Assembly: GCF_900109135.1 (NCBI RefSeq)
Contig: NZ_FNYT01000022.1
Location: 1-52,292, forward strand
Source: Trichococcus ilyis
Lineage (GTDB): Bacteria > Bacillota > Bacilli > Lactobacillales > Aerococcaceae
DNA length: 52,292 nt
Direction: 5' to 3'
Shown: one piece after another, positions 31,998 to 42,241 of the stretch
Layout of the letters: each line of letters begins with the position of its first letter
How positions within the stretch are numbered: position 1 is the stretch's first letter
Program-made: the position numbers and the translations under genes
The notes under the pieces: model-generated
What the model was told of the DNA's origin: nothing
What the model saw: only the letters and a program-made list of their open reading frames with translations
Databases searched by the model: none

Positions 31998-32543
31998 ATG
32001 GGTCTGAAAGACATAAAGCTTGGGAAATCGATTGATGAAATTCAAGAGGGGGATTCGTTGACCGTCACGGAAATCATCGAAGACAAAGATATTTTGCTGT
32101 ATCTTGGTTTGACGAACGATGGGAATCCGCTCTATATTCAACATGATTATTCGCAGACGACTCGGTTCCAAAAGCCGATTGTGCCAACCGTTTTGTTGGT
32201 GGGGATCTTGACGAGCAACGTTTCCAAACATTTACCGGGTCCTGGTTCACATATTGTGGATGTTTCTTTGAATGTAATCGAACCGATCTACCACAACAGC
32301 ACGATCACGTTCAACTTCGAAGTGGAGCGCGTGGATGAGCGCCGCGAACAAGTGACCATCAGTGTCGTCGGCACAAATATGGAGAATGAACGGGTCTTGG
32401 ATGCCGAATTGATTGTGGAGACGCCCCGCAAGTTGGTTTTTGATGAGGAAGAGAATATGATCGGGGACGATCAAAAAGAAGACGATGCAACTGTCGATAC
32501 GGGCGCAAACCCCACATCCAAGACAGAAAGCGAATCAGAATAA
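31998..32543 (+). CDS. MaoC-like hot-dog domain protein
   Basis: A 181-residue protein with a single hot-dog fold like (R)-specific enoyl-CoA hydratases. The family segment is visible as LGLTNDGNPLYIQHDYSQTTRFQKPIVPTVLL, where Asn/Asp and His take the catalytic places (D-x5-H in typical members). The last 40 residues are acidic and probably disordered. ATG 31998 has GAAAGGA upstream. It lies 21 bases before polA and may share its transcript. No other fatty-acid genes are near, so the substrate is unclear. Confidence 0.82.
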   Translation: MGLKDIKLGKSIDEIQEGDSLTVTEIIEDKDILLYLGLTNDGNPLYIQHDYSQTTRFQKPIVPTVLLVGILTSNVSKHLPGPGSHIVDVSLNVIEPIYHNSTITFNFEVERVDERREQVTISVVGTNMENERVLDAELIVETPRKLVFDEEENMIGDDQKEDDATVDTGANPTSKTESESE

Positions 32544-32564
32544 GCAGAGTTAGGATGTTGACAG

Positions 32565-35216
32565 ATGACTGACAAAAAGAAAAAACTAGTATTGGTGGAC
32601 GGCAGCAGTGTGGCGTTCAGATCCTTTTTTGGATTGCCGAATCTGGATGGATTCCGCAACAAAAATGGATTGCATACGAATGCACTTTATGCCTTCAACA
32701 ACATATTGGAACGCATTTTCCAGACGGAGGAACCTACCCATCTGTTGGTGGCGTTCGATTCAGGAAAAACGACTTTCCGTAATGACCTTTATGGCGATTA
32801 CAAAGGGGGCCGTGCCAGCATGCCTTCGGAATTGTCGGAACAATGGCCTTATTTCGGCGTGTTGGTCCATGCTTTCGGAGGGAAGACATACGAGCTGGTC
32901 AATTATGAGGCGGACGACATCATCGGAACCTACTCGCGGTTGGCCGATCAGGCCGGCTATGAAGTCGTCATCATTTCAGGCGACAAGGATATGATCCAAT
33001 TGACGACAGATAATATCCGGGTCGATATCACCGTCAAAGGCGTTTCGGAATTGAAATCCTACACCCCGGACGTCATCCGTGAAGAATACGGCATCGAACC
33101 GAAACAGATCATCGACATGAAGGGTCTGATGGGGGATTCGTCGGATAATTATCCGGGCGTCACCAAAGTCGGCGAGAAGACCGCTTTGAAGCTCTTGACC
33201 GAATACGGCTCCATCGAAAACCTTTACGAGCATATCGATGAACTGAAGAAAAGCAAGATGAAAGAGAACCTCATCAATGACAAAGACAATGCCTTCATGA
33301 GCAAAACGTTGGCCACGATCGATCTGGATTCGCCCGTGACATTGGCGCTCGATGAACTTGCGGTTGAAGGCAAGCAGATGGACAAGCTGACCGATTTCTA
33401 TCGCGAAATGGATTTCAACAGCTTCCTGGACAGACTGGGCGTGGCTTCGGAAGACCGCTCGGAATCTTTTGGGGATATCCATTTCGAAGTGCTGACCGAA
33501 ATCGGTCCCGATCATTTCACGGACCGGATGGCACTGTATGTGGAGATGCTCGAAGACAACTACCATGAGGGCAAAATCCTCGCAGTCAGCTGGGGGACGG
33601 ATGAGGAAATCTACACGGCTTCATTGGAAACGGTATTGGCGAGTGCCGCCTTCAAGGGATGGGCTGAAAATGCCGAAGCCAAGAAAATTGTCTACGACGG
33701 CAAACGGACGATGGTCATGCTGCATTATGCCGGCATCGCATTGGCGGGCATCGATTTTGATATCCTGCTGGCTTCCTACATCCTGAATGCGAAGGACAAC
33801 AGCAAAGACCTGGCGCAAGTCGCCCAGGAATATGGCTACAACGATGTCTCCTTTGATGAGGCCATCTACGGAAAAGGCGCCAAAACTGCCGTTCCCGAAG
33901 ACGCCGTGCTCCATGATCATTTGGCGCGCAAAGTTAAGGCGATCCAGGCACTGTTTGCCCAATTGAATTCTGAACTGGAAAGCAATGTGCAAAAAGATCT
34001 GTATTACGAAATGGAACTGCCGTTGTCGTTTGTGTTGGCGCACATGGAAATCCAGGGGATCAAGGTGGAACCGCAGCGTCTGCTGACGATGAAAGAGGAA
34101 TTCGCCGGCCGTTTGCTTGAAATCGAGAAGACCATCTATGCCGAAGCGGGGGAAGCGTTCAACATCAACTCGCCGAAGCAGCTGGGTGTCATCCTGTTCG
34201 AGAAGATGGGCTTGCCCGCCATCAAAAAGACGAAAACGGGCTATTCGACGGCGGTGGACGTGCTGGAAAAACTGCAGGCGCAAGCGCCGATCGTGGAGCA
34301 TATCCTAAATTACCGCCAGTTGGCCAAGCTGCAATCGACCTACGTGGAAGGTCTCCTGAAATTCATCAAACCGGAAACCGGCAAGATCCATACGCGTTAT
34401 CAACAGACATTGACGCAGACCGGCCGGTTGAGTTCCGTCGATCCAAACCTGCAGAACATCCCGATCCGGATGGAGGAAGGCCGAAAAATCAGGCAAGCCT
34501 TTGTTCCCCAACAAGCGGGCTGGAAGCTTTTCGCATCCGACTATTCACAGATCGAATTGCGTGTCTTGGCGCACATTTCCGGGGATGAGCATTTGCGCGA
34601 AGCCTTCCTGGAAGGCCAGGATATCCATACTTCGACTGCGATGCGCGTTTTCGGCATAGAGCATCCGGAAGACGTCACCGCCAATCTGCGCCGACAAGCG
34701 AAGGCCGTCAATTTCGGGGTTGTCTACGGCATCAGCGACTACGGTTTGTCCCAAAACCTGAACATCACGCGAAAAGCCGCTCAGGAATTCATTGACCGCT
34801 ATTTCGACAAATATCCGGGAGTGAAACAGTACATGGAGGACGTCGTCAAAGAAGCGAAAGAGACCGGCTATGTCGAGACGCTTTTACACAGACGCCGCTA
34901 CCTGCCCGACATCCATAACCGCAATTTCAATCTGCGCTCGTTCGCGGAACGGACCGCGATCAATTCGCCGATCCAAGGCACGGCTGCCGATATCATCAAA
35001 GTCGCGATGGTCCGGATGGATAAAGTCCTTAAGGAAAAAGGTCTGCAGGCCAATATGCTGCTGCAGGTGCACGATGAACTGATCTTCGAATGCCCGGAAG
35101 AAGAAATTCCGGTATTGGAGAAACTTGTTCCGGAAATCATGGAGCACGCCGTCTCCTTGGCTGTGCCGCTCAAAGTGGACAGCAACTTCGGCGACAGCTG
35201 GTATGAAGCAAAATAA
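32565..35216 (+). CDS. polA: DNA polymerase I
   Basis: An 883-residue repair and Okazaki-fragment polymerase. The 5'-3' exonuclease domain (about 1-295) retains its acidic residues (VDGSSVAFRS, NYEADDIIGT, SGDKDMIQL). The 3'-5' exonuclease-like domain (about 300-470) has lost the D-x-E motif (here YVEMLEDNYHEG), as in other Bacilli, so proofreading is unlikely. The polymerase domain has motif A DYSQIELRVLAHISGD, motif B RRQAKAVNFGVVYG and motif C QVHDELIFE. It heads the conserved run polA-mutM-coaE-nrdR-dnaB-dnaI. Confidence 0.97.
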   Translation: MTDKKKKLVLVDGSSVAFRSFFGLPNLDGFRNKNGLHTNALYAFNNILERIFQTEEPTHLLVAFDSGKTTFRNDLYGDYKGGRASMPSELSEQWPYFGVLVHAFGGKTYELVNYEADDIIGTYSRLADQAGYEVVIISGDKDMIQLTTDNIRVDITVKGVSELKSYTPDVIREEYGIEPKQIIDMKGLMGDSSDNYPGVTKVGEKTALKLLTEYGSIENLYEHIDELKKSKMKENLINDKDNAFMSKTLATIDLDSPVTLALDELAVEGKQMDKLTDFYREMDFNSFLDRLGVASEDRSESFGDIHFEVLTEIGPDHFTDRMALYVEMLEDNYHEGKILAVSWGTDEEIYTASLETVLASAAFKGWAENAEAKKIVYDGKRTMVMLHYAGIALAGIDFDILLASYILNAKDNSKDLAQVAQEYGYNDVSFDEAIYGKGAKTAVPEDAVLHDHLARKVKAIQALFAQLNSELESNVQKDLYYEMELPLSFVLAHMEIQGIKVEPQRLLTMKEEFAGRLLEIEKTIYAEAGEAFNINSPKQLGVILFEKMGLPAIKKTKTGYSTAVDVLEKLQAQAPIVEHILNYRQLAKLQSTYVEGLLKFIKPETGKIHTRYQQTLTQTGRLSSVDPNLQNIPIRMEEGRKIRQAFVPQQAGWKLFASDYSQIELRVLAHISGDEHLREAFLEGQDIHTSTAMRVFGIEHPEDVTANLRRQAKAVNFGVVYGISDYGLSQNLNITRKAAQEFIDRYFDKYPGVKQYMEDVVKEAKETGYVETLLHRRRYLPDIHNRNFNLRSFAERTAINSPIQGTAADIIKVAMVRMDKVLKEKGLQANMLLQVHDELIFECPEEEIPVLEKLVPEIMEHAVSLAVPLKVDSNFGDSWYEAK

Positions 35217-35252
35217 ACAGCCACAAAATGACAAAAGAAAGGGGGATTGCTT

Positions 35253-36137
35253 ATGCCGGAATTGCCGGAAGTAGAAACGATCCGCAAGGGGCTCATCAAC
35301 CTTGTAGGAGGAGCCGTCATCACGGATGTGGCCGTCTTTTGGGATCGCATGATCACGCCGCCTTTTTCCACGGAACGGTTCAAGACGGTGTTGCGCGGTG
35401 AACAGATCCACACCATCGAACGCCGCGGCAAGTATCTGATTTTCTTGCTGGACCACTGGGCGATGATTTCCCATCTGCGGATGGAAGGCAAATATGAGGT
35501 GAGCGAATCCGGCGAGCCGCTCAAGAAGCATACCCATGTCATTTTCTATCTCGCCGATGGCCGCCAATTGCGTTACCTTGACGTGCGCAAGTTCGGCAAA
35601 TTCACCTTGCTGCCGATCGAAAAGCGGGATGATTATGAACCTTTCAAAAAGATGGGACCGGAGCCGACCGTAGATTTCTTCAAATTGAGCAAATTCAAAA
35701 AAGACCTTTCCAAGTCGCACAGGGCGATCAAAGCGGTCATCCTCGACCAAAACATCGTTGCCGGCGTAGGGAATATCTATGCGGATGAATCGCTCTTCCA
35801 GGCCCGGATCCACCCGCTGCAAGCGGCTGATACAATCGGGCCGGCTGCAGCCAAAAGATTGCACGAAGCCATCATCGATGTGATCAGCAGATCGGTGGAA
35901 GCCGGAGGGTCGACGATCCGGACCTACAAAAACACGTTGGGGGAGGCCGGAAAATTCCAAGTCTCCCTTGCCGTTTACGGCCAGACCGGGCAACCTTGTC
36001 CGAATTGCGGCCATCAGATCGAAAAAATAAGGGTTGCACAGAGAGGAACGCATTATTGTCCGCATTGTCAACAAATGCCAAGGGTCCGTACGAAGGCGAC
36101 AGACAGCACCGACATTGCGTACAAAGGGGCGAGATAA
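35253..36137 (+). CDS. mutM: Formamidopyrimidine-DNA glycosylase
   Basis: A 294-residue base-excision repair enzyme that removes 8-oxoguanine and formamidopyrimidines. The mature N-terminus is the required MPELPEVE, so the start must be ATG 35253, with AAAGGGGG upstream. The helix-two-turn-helix segment is followed by a C-terminal zinc finger (CPNCG ... YCPHCQ, four cysteines). It lies 36 bases after polA and 6 bases before coaE, in one operon. Confidence 0.96.
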   Translation: MPELPEVETIRKGLINLVGGAVITDVAVFWDRMITPPFSTERFKTVLRGEQIHTIERRGKYLIFLLDHWAMISHLRMEGKYEVSESGEPLKKHTHVIFYLADGRQLRYLDVRKFGKFTLLPIEKRDDYEPFKKMGPEPTVDFFKLSKFKKDLSKSHRAIKAVILDQNIVAGVGNIYADESLFQARIHPLQAADTIGPAAAKRLHEAIIDVISRSVEAGGSTIRTYKNTLGEAGKFQVSLAVYGQTGQPCPNCGHQIEKIRVAQRGTHYCPHCQQMPRVRTKATDSTDIAYKGAR

Positions 36138-36143
36138 ACGAAC

Positions 36144-36743
36144 ATGAGCTATATATTGGGTCTTACAGGAAGCATCGCTACAGGGAAATCGACTGTAGCG
36201 AAGCTGTTTTTGTCTGCAGGCATACCGGTCGTGGATGCGGATCTGGGAGCAAGAGCTGTCGTTCTTCCCGGAACGCCGGGATTGGCGGAAATCATCCGGC
36301 ATTTCGGGACTGCCTACCTGCTTCCGGACGGCACGCTGGACCGCAAGCGTTTAGGGGCGCTGATCTTTTCGGATGAAGAGAAGCGAGCCGAGCTGGACGC
36401 ACTGATCCACGAACGCATCAGAGAGTGGATTCATGCAGAAAAAGCGCGCTATATCGCAGCAGGCCATCGACTGGTTGTGCTGGACATCCCTTTGCTGTAC
36501 GAAGGTGGCTACCAGCAAAGTTGCGATGCCGTGATGGTCGTCTATGTTCCGGAAGAGCTCCAATTGCAAAGGCTGATGATCCGCAACCATTTGGATGAAA
36601 AGGAAGCCAAGCGCAGAATCAGCAGCCAACTTTCGATCGAAAAGAAAAAAAAGCTGGCTGACTTTGTCATCGATAATTCCGGGACGATCGCGGAAACCGG
36701 AAAACAAGTCAGCGACTGGCTGCGCAAGTATGGCTACGCCTAG
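36144..36743 (+). CDS. coaE: Dephospho-CoA kinase
   Basis: A 199-residue kinase that catalyses the last step of CoA synthesis, phosphorylating the 3'-OH of dephospho-CoA. The P-loop is GLTGSIATGKST at the N-terminus; the lid and substrate region includes LDIPLLYEG and R-x2-QL. It directly follows mutM and is probably co-transcribed. Confidence 0.96.
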   Translation: MSYILGLTGSIATGKSTVAKLFLSAGIPVVDADLGARAVVLPGTPGLAEIIRHFGTAYLLPDGTLDRKRLGALIFSDEEKRAELDALIHERIREWIHAEKARYIAAGHRLVVLDIPLLYEGGYQQSCDAVMVVYVPEELQLQRLMIRNHLDEKEAKRRISSQLSIEKKKKLADFVIDNSGTIAETGKQVSDWLRKYGYA

Positions 36744-36796
36744 CCTGACGGTCCCGGAAAGACCATCTTTTCAAGGTTTTTGAGCCACAAGTATGT

Positions 36797-36802
36797 TATA
36801 AT
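36797..36802 (+). promoter_or_regulatory. nrdR extended -10 element
   Basis: TG-T-TATAAT (TATAAT 36797-36802) lies 37 bases before nrdR. No convincing -35 is present. The short hairpin GGTC/GACC before it (36750-36764) may partly end the coaE transcript. Confidence 0.5.
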
Positions 36803-36838
36803 GAAGCGATAATAAACGAAAGAAAAGGGGGAAAGCCG

Positions 36839-37381
36839 ATGCAATGCCCAAAATGTCACTATCACGGGTCGCGTGTTGTCGACAGCCGTCCAGCAGATGA
36901 GGGGAAAGCCATCCGTCGCCGGCGCGAGTGCGAACAATGCCATTTCCGCTTCACTACATTCGAAAGGATCGAGCAGACACCGTTGCTTGTCATCAAGAAA
37001 AATGGTGCGCGCGAAGAATTCAGCCGTGAGAAGTTGTTGCGGGGATTGATCCGCTCCTGCGAAAAACGGCCGATCGCCCTTGAACAATTGGAGACGGTCG
37101 TCAATGAAGTGGAAGCCGAAATCCGTGCCCTCGGGGAAAACGAAGTATCCAGCATCGTCATCGGGGAATACGTCATGGATAAGTTGGCCAAAATAGACGA
37201 TGTCGCCTACATCCGTTTCGCGAGCGTTTACCGCCAATTTTCGGACCGGAAAACCTTCCTTGACGAACTGAAGAACATGGAGAAGAAGAAAGCCGAACAA
37301 GCGGCTGCCGAACATTCAGTCTTCCCATCATCCGATGCTCATCCATCCGAGGCAGGCCCCGGAAAGGAAGAGCCTGAATGA
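36839..37381 (+). CDS. nrdR: Transcriptional repressor NrdR
   Basis: A 180-residue repressor of ribonucleotide reductase genes. The N-terminal zinc ribbon (CPKCHYHG ... CEQCHFRF, four cysteines) binds DNA. The ATP-cone domain (about 49-139) senses ATP/dATP. The C-terminal tail of about 30 residues beyond the ATP-cone is long and low-complexity. No nrd genes lie in the window, so its targets are elsewhere. It overlaps dnaB by 4 bases (ATGA). Confidence 0.96.
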   Translation: MQCPKCHYHGSRVVDSRPADEGKAIRRRRECEQCHFRFTTFERIEQTPLLVIKKNGAREEFSREKLLRGLIRSCEKRPIALEQLETVVNEVEAEIRALGENEVSSIVIGEYVMDKLAKIDDVAYIRFASVYRQFSDRKTFLDELKNMEKKKAEQAAAEHSVFPSSDAHPSEAGPGKEEPE

Positions 37382-38811
37382 GCTATCCATGGCAAAACAT
37401 CAGTCCCAAGGATCCGTTCCGGGCAAGCCAGACCAGCTTGATATCCGATGTGGACCGCAAAATCCTGACACAACTGTACCAACCCATCATCGGGCCGCAT
37501 GCATTCAGCCTATACTTGACGCTGCTCGCAGAGATTCCGCAGGATACCTATTGGAGCAGGGATCTCCTCCATGCCGAACTATTGGCTTTATCCAATGTCG
37601 GAATCCCGGAATTCTACCAAGCCCGCGTCAAGCTGGAAGGGATCGGGTTGCTGAAGACGTTCCTTGTGAACGAGCCTGCGAAGCAGTATCTGTACGAATT
37701 GCAGCAGCCGCTTTCCAGTCATGCCTTTTTCCGCGATGACCTGATGGGCCTGCTGCTGTACGAGAAAGTCGGCGAACGGAAATACCGCGAACTGCAGCAG
37801 CGGTTCAGCCGGCAAGCCAGTGCTGCCCCAAATGCCGAAAACATCACCAAATCCTTTTTGGATGTTTTTTCTTTCTCGGAAAGCGCCTTTGCGGAGCAAG
37901 CGCGCATGCGGCAGAACGAGAAAACCTTGTTGGGAGACAGCGGCGCGAATCTTCCCCTGATCGAAAACACTGGCTTTGATTTCGCATTTTTCCGGCAACT
38001 GTTGAACAAACAGTTCGTCAAACGCGAATCAATCACCAAAGAACTGGAACACACGATCACGATCCTGCATACGCTGTTTGGTTGCGACGAGCTGCAGATG
38101 GCGCAATTCATCCTGGAGGCGGCCGATATCGAATCGGGCAAAGTCGACGGGGAGGCGCTCAAAAAAATCGTGTCCGATGCCTATGAACAGAAACACAGCA
38201 CCCGTTTGGAGGTAAAGGATAAAGTCACCCAGAGCATCCAAACGGCTAAGGATACTGAAAAAGTCCGGGAGCAGAAGTTGATCCAAGCGCGCTTTTCCAA
38301 TGAAGAGATCACTTTCATCAAAGCGTGTGAGCAATTGACGCCGCATCAGTTTTTGACCAGCATCAAAAAACAAAAGGGCGGCATCGTGACCTCCTCGGAA
38401 ACACAATTGCTTCGGACCTTGATGGAGAAGGCCGATTTCAAACCGAGCGTACTCAACGTGCTGACGCACTACGTTTTGGTCATCCTCAACAATCCGCACC
38501 TGTCGAAGGCCTATGTGGAAGCAATCGCAAACGATTGGCTGCAGGATGGTGTCGATTCGCCCGAAAAAGCGTTGGCGAAGGCGAAACAATTCGCCGGCGA
38601 GATGAAAGCGAAAGCAGAGAAGCGGGCAGCCGGCCGCACGACTGCAAAAAACTACGGCAAGACCGTGGTCCGGAAAAAAGAGAACTTGCCGGAATGGGCC
38701 ACGGCAGAGAACAAAGCGGTTGTGGAAACGCCGCTGACGCCGGAAGCGCAACAAAAATTGAACGAACGCATCAAGAAATTAAAAAGTAGCGGAAAGGCAG
38801 GGGAGGAATGA
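37378..38811 (+). CDS. dnaB: Replication initiation and membrane attachment protein DnaB
   Basis: A 477-residue Gram-positive DnaB, which helps load the replicative helicase with DnaD and DnaI. This is not the DnaB helicase. The N-terminal DnaB/DnaD-type winged helix (about 20-115) and the C-terminal DDBH2-like helices (about 320-415, [15 protein letters not shown]) are visible. It ends in a basic tail. It overlaps nrdR and dnaI by 4 bases each, so all three are translationally coupled. Confidence 0.94.
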   Translation: MSYPWQNISPKDPFRASQTSLISDVDRKILTQLYQPIIGPHAFSLYLTLLAEIPQDTYWSRDLLHAELLALSNVGIPEFYQARVKLEGIGLLKTFLVNEPAKQYLYELQQPLSSHAFFRDDLMGLLLYEKVGERKYRELQQRFSRQASAAPNAENITKSFLDVFSFSESAFAEQARMRQNEKTLLGDSGANLPLIENTGFDFAFFRQLLNKQFVKRESITKELEHTITILHTLFGCDELQMAQFILEAADIESGKVDGEALKKIVSDAYEQKHSTRLEVKDKVTQSIQTAKDTEKVREQKLIQARFSNEEITFIKACEQLTPHQFLTSIKKQKGGIVTSSETQLLRTLMEKADFKPSVLNVLTHYVLVILNNPHLSKAYVEAIANDWLQDGVDSPEKALAKAKQFAGEMKAKAEKRAAGRTTAKNYGKTVVRKKENLPEWATAENKAVVETPLTPEAQQKLNERIKKLKSSGKAGEE

Positions 38812-39737
38812 TGGATCATATCGGAAGAGCTTTTTACAAATACATGAATGACCCCGACATCAGCCAACGCTATCAAGGCATGATCGACACGATCATGAAG
38901 GATGCCGACGTCCAAGCCTTTTTCCGGAAGCACGAGGAACGCCTGACGCAGGAAATCGTCGAGAGAAGCTATTCGAAGCTGCACGAATATGTGCAGGAAA
39001 AGGAGAAAATCAGGCTCGGGAAAGCTTCACAGAATCCGGGCTATGAGCCGAACCTTGTGTTGAATGCCGGGTACATCGATGTCGTCTACACGCCTACCGA
39101 TGAGACGGTGGCACGGGAGAGGGAAAAGGAATTAAGGAGCCGGGTCCATTCGATGTCGATGCCGAAGGATGTCCGTACGGCGACGTTGGATCGTTTTGTC
39201 CAATCGAATGAACGGATGCCGGCCATTCTGGAGTCGTTGAATTTCATCGATGCTTTCAATGCCAATCCGAAAGCGCACCATCAAGCGCTGTATTTCTATG
39301 GTCCTTTCGGGGTCGGGAAATCCTATCTCTTGGGTGCGATCGCGCATGAACTGGCGATGGGCGGGCATCTTACGACGCTGATGCATTATCCGACCTTCAC
39401 GATGGAGATGAAGCAGGCGATTCAGAGCAACACGGTCAACGAAAAAATCGATGCCGTGAAGAAGGCGGAAATCCTGATGCTGGACGATATCGGGGCGGAA
39501 GCCAATTCGACTTGGATCCGCGATGAAGTCCTCGGTGTCATCCTCCAGTACCGGATGCAGGAAGACTTGCCGACATTCTTCAGTTCCAACTTCACGATGC
39601 AGCAATTGGAGGAGCACTTGCGCATGGGCAACCGCGGCGATGACGAGCCGATGAAGGCAAAACGTCTGATGGAACGGATACGCTTCCTGTCGCGCGAGGT
39701 CCCCTTGACCGGGAAAAACCGCCGTTTCGAACAATAG
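38808..39737 (+). CDS. dnaI: Primosomal protein DnaI (helicase loader)
   Basis: A 309-residue AAA+ ATPase that loads the replicative helicase. The N-terminal helicase-binding region (about 1-100) is followed by the AAA+ core with Walker A GPFGVGKS and Walker B ILMLDDIGAE. An arginine-finger region follows in MERIRFLSREV. ATG 38808 and ATG 38811 are adjacent; GGGGAGGA sits so close that 38811 may be the real start. It is the last gene of the replication cluster. Confidence 0.95.
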   Translation: MMDHIGRAFYKYMNDPDISQRYQGMIDTIMKDADVQAFFRKHEERLTQEIVERSYSKLHEYVQEKEKIRLGKASQNPGYEPNLVLNAGYIDVVYTPTDETVAREREKELRSRVHSMSMPKDVRTATLDRFVQSNERMPAILESLNFIDAFNANPKAHHQALYFYGPFGVGKSYLLGAIAHELAMGGHLTTLMHYPTFTMEMKQAIQSNTVNEKIDAVKKAEILMLDDIGAEANSTWIRDEVLGVILQYRMQEDLPTFFSSNFTMQQLEEHLRMGNRGDDEPMKAKRLMERIRFLSREVPLTGKNRRFEQ

Positions 39738-39794
39738 GCCGACGCTCCGCCGTTCTGCAATCAAAAGAGTTGGCTAGCTTTTCTGAAATTAAAC

Positions 39795-39823
39795 TTGAAA
39801 ACAATTATTTTTTGTGTTTAAAT
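39795..39823 (+). promoter_or_regulatory. thrS promoter
   Basis: TTGAAA (39795-39800), 17-base spacer, TTAAAT (39818-39823), just upstream of the T-box leader. Confidence 0.7.
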
Positions 39824-39829
39824 GAAACT

Positions 39830-40100
39830 CAGATGAAGTGAAAGACAAATCGATGAGAAAGACACCGATGAATGAACTGATTTTTAGCGAGGGATGGCTT
39901 GGTGGAACATCCTAATCAATCATGCATTGACCCCTTTCGAGAGATTCCCTGAATTTGCAGTAAGGGAAAACGGTACGCTCGTTATCGCGTTCAAGTCAGG
40001 ATGATGAGAAGCCAGGAATGCTTCGTTGTCGTTCTTTGAATTTGGGTGGAACCACGTAGACACGTCCCATTTCCGGCATTAGCCGGGAATGGGCTTTTTT
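39830..40100 (+). ncRNA. T-box leader (threonyl), with its terminator
   Basis: Uncharged-tRNA-sensing leader of thrS. The AG-bulge region reads AGCGAGGGATGGCTTGGTG (39889-39907). The likely specifier is ACC (39930-39932, Thr). The T-box core GGGTGGAACCACG is at 40044-40056. The terminator CCCATTTCCGGC/GCCGGGAATGGG with a 4-base loop (40066-40093) ends in T6 (40095-40100). Binding of uncharged tRNA-Thr would favour the antiterminator and switch thrS on. It fills most of the 412-base gap before thrS. Confidence 0.93.
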
Positions 40101-40149
40101 GTTGCATTTTTGTCTCAGCCATCAAACATATTAAGTAGGAGGAATCAGC

Positions 40150-42084
40150 ATGTCAGAAATCAAAATCACTTTCCCTGACGGCGCCGTAAAAATATTCGAA
40201 GCCGGCGTCACAGTGGAAGAAGTAGCGAAAAGCATCAGCAACAGCCTGGCCAAAAAAGCTTTGGCCGGAAAATTCAACGGGGAATTGGTCGACTTCACGC
40301 GTCCGTTGGAGACGGATGGTTCACTTGAAATCGTGACACCGGATCATGCCGACGGTCTGGGGATCCTGCGCCACTCGACTGCCCATTTGATGGCGCATGC
40401 CCTGACGCGCCTGTTCCCAGGCATCCATTTCGGTGTGGGACCAGCGATCGAAACCGGCTTCTACTATGATACCGATATGGAAGTGCAGCTTTCCGAAGAG
40501 GATCTGCCGAAAGTCGAAGCGGAAATGATGAACATCGTGAAGGCGAATTATCCAATCGTCAGACGCGAGGTGAGCCGTGCGGAAGCATTGGGAATCTTCG
40601 CAAACGATCCTTACAAAGTCGAGCTGATCACAGCTTTGCCTGAGAATGAAACCATAACTGTCTACACCCAAGAGGACTTCACAGACCTTTGCCGCGGGGT
40701 CCATGTACCGACTACCGGGAGAATCCAAGTCTTCAAGCTGTTGTCGTTGGCGGGTGCCTACTGGAGAGGCAATTCGAACAACAAAATGATGCAGCGCGTA
40801 TACGGAACCGCCTTTTTCGACAAGAAAGCCTTGGCTGAATTCATCAAAATGCGCGAAGAAGCCAAAGAGCGCGATCACCGCAAATTGGGCAAAGAATTGG
40901 ACTTGTTCATGGTTTCTCCTGAAGTCGGGTCCGGCTTGCCGTTCTGGTTGCCTAAAGGCGCAACGATCCGCCGTACACTGGAACGCTACATCGTCGACAA
41001 AGAAGTGAGCTTGGGTTACCAGCACGTCTACACACCGATCATGGCGAACGTGGAATTGTACAAGACTTCCGGACACTGGGACCACTATCATGAGGACATG
41101 TTCCCGCCGATGGACATGGGTGACGGCGAAATGCTGGTATTGCGCCCGATGAACTGTCCGCACCATATGATGGTCTACAAGAACGACATCCACAGCTACC
41201 GCGAATTGCCGATCCGCATCGCCGAATTGGGCATGATGCACCGCTATGAAAAGAGCGGCGCCTTGTCCGGTCTGCAGCGTGTGCGCGAAATGACGCTGAA
41301 CGACGCGCATGCCTTTGTCCGTCCGGACCAGATCAAAGATGAGTTCAAACGGGTGCTGCAGTTGATCATGGATGTCTATCAGGACTTCCAGATCAGCGAT
41401 TACCGTTTCCGCCTGAGCTACCGCGATCCGGAAGACAAAGTGAAATACTTCGATGACGACGATATGTGGAACCGCGCGGAAGCGATGCTGAAGGAAGCGA
41501 TGGACGAATTCGGTTTGGAATACTTCGAAGCCATCGGCGAAGCTGCTTTCTACGGACCGAAATTGGACGTGCAGTTCAAGACGGCGATGGGCTTGGAAGA
41601 AACCATGTCCACGATCCAATTGGACTTCCTGTTGCCTGAGCGCTTTGACCTGACTTACGTCGGCGAAGACGGCGAAAACAATCACCGTCCGGTCGTCATC
41701 CACCGCGGCGTCATCTCCACGATGGAGCGTTTTGTGGCCTATTTGATCGAAGAGTACAAAGGCGCGTTCCCGGTCTGGTTGGCTCCTGTTCAAGCGACGA
41801 TCATCCCGGTCAACTTGGATCTGCATGCCGATCAGGCGTTTGAACTGAAAACCGTAATGGAACAGTTGGGCATGCGCGTCGAAGTCGATGACCGCAACGA
41901 GAAGATGGGGTACAAGATCCGTGCTTCCCAGACACAAAAAATCCCGTATCAGTTGGTCATCGGGGATCAGGAATTGCTGAACGGCACTGTCACTGTCCGC
42001 CGCTACGGCTCGAAAGAAACGGCGACTGTCAGCATGGATGATTTCTTGGAAAACGTTCAAGCGGAAATCAAAAACTTCAAATAA
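40150..42084 (+). CDS. thrS: Threonine--tRNA ligase
   Basis: A 644-residue class II aminoacyl-tRNA synthetase. The N-terminal TGS domain (1-63) is followed by the editing domain with [11 protein letters not shown]. The catalytic domain has motif 2 ([17 protein letters not shown]) and the zinc site that includes NCPHHM. The anticodon-binding domain closes the protein ([11 protein letters not shown] onwards). TAGGAGGA precedes the start. It is controlled by the upstream T-box. Confidence 0.97.
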   Translation: MSEIKITFPDGAVKIFEAGVTVEEVAKSISNSLAKKALAGKFNGELVDFTRPLETDGSLEIVTPDHADGLGILRHSTAHLMAHALTRLFPGIHFGVGPAIETGFYYDTDMEVQLSEEDLPKVEAEMMNIVKANYPIVRREVSRAEALGIFANDPYKVELITALPENETITVYTQEDFTDLCRGVHVPTTGRIQVFKLLSLAGAYWRGNSNNKMMQRVYGTAFFDKKALAEFIKMREEAKERDHRKLGKELDLFMVSPEVGSGLPFWLPKGATIRRTLERYIVDKEVSLGYQHVYTPIMANVELYKTSGHWDHYHEDMFPPMDMGDGEMLVLRPMNCPHHMMVYKNDIHSYRELPIRIAELGMMHRYEKSGALSGLQRVREMTLNDAHAFVRPDQIKDEFKRVLQLIMDVYQDFQISDYRFRLSYRDPEDKVKYFDDDDMWNRAEAMLKEAMDEFGLEYFEAIGEAAFYGPKLDVQFKTAMGLEETMSTIQLDFLLPERFDLTYVGEDGENNHRPVVIHRGVISTMERFVAYLIEEYKGAFPVWLAPVQATIIPVNLDLHADQAFELKTVMEQLGMRVEVDDRNEKMGYKIRASQTQKIPYQLVIGDQELLNGTVTVRRYGSKETATVSMDDFLENVQAEIKNFK

Positions 42085-42164
42085 TCTTATCAAATCCACA
42101 TTTTTCTGAGCAAATCATGATACAATATGTATCAGTGATGTAGCTTTGATTCTGTTAGCTTGAT

Positions 42165-42206
42165 GAAGGCCCGGAACATGGCGCTTTGTGTTCCGGGCCT
42201 TCATTT
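42165..42206 (+). terminator. Intrinsic terminator after thrS
   Basis: Perfect 13-bp stem GAAGGCCCGGAAC/GTTCCGGGCCTTC (42165-42177/42190-42202), then ATTTT. A separate palindrome TGATAC-N5-GTATCA lies at 42118-42134. Confidence 0.88.
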
Positions 42207-42241
42207 TCTGTTTAATTTACTGGATAGGAGAGGATGAGTAG

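Noticed and set aside
32565-35216. Possible proofreading activity of PolA
   Set aside because: The D-x-E motif of the 3'-5' exonuclease domain is missing, as is usual in Bacilli, so this is ordinary for the group.
40321-42099. Long open frame of 592 codons antisense to thrS, and similar ones opposite queG, pbp2A and the CNNM gene
   Set aside because: These are reading-frame shadows of highly biased real genes: no ribosome binding sites, unnatural composition, and no recognisable domain.
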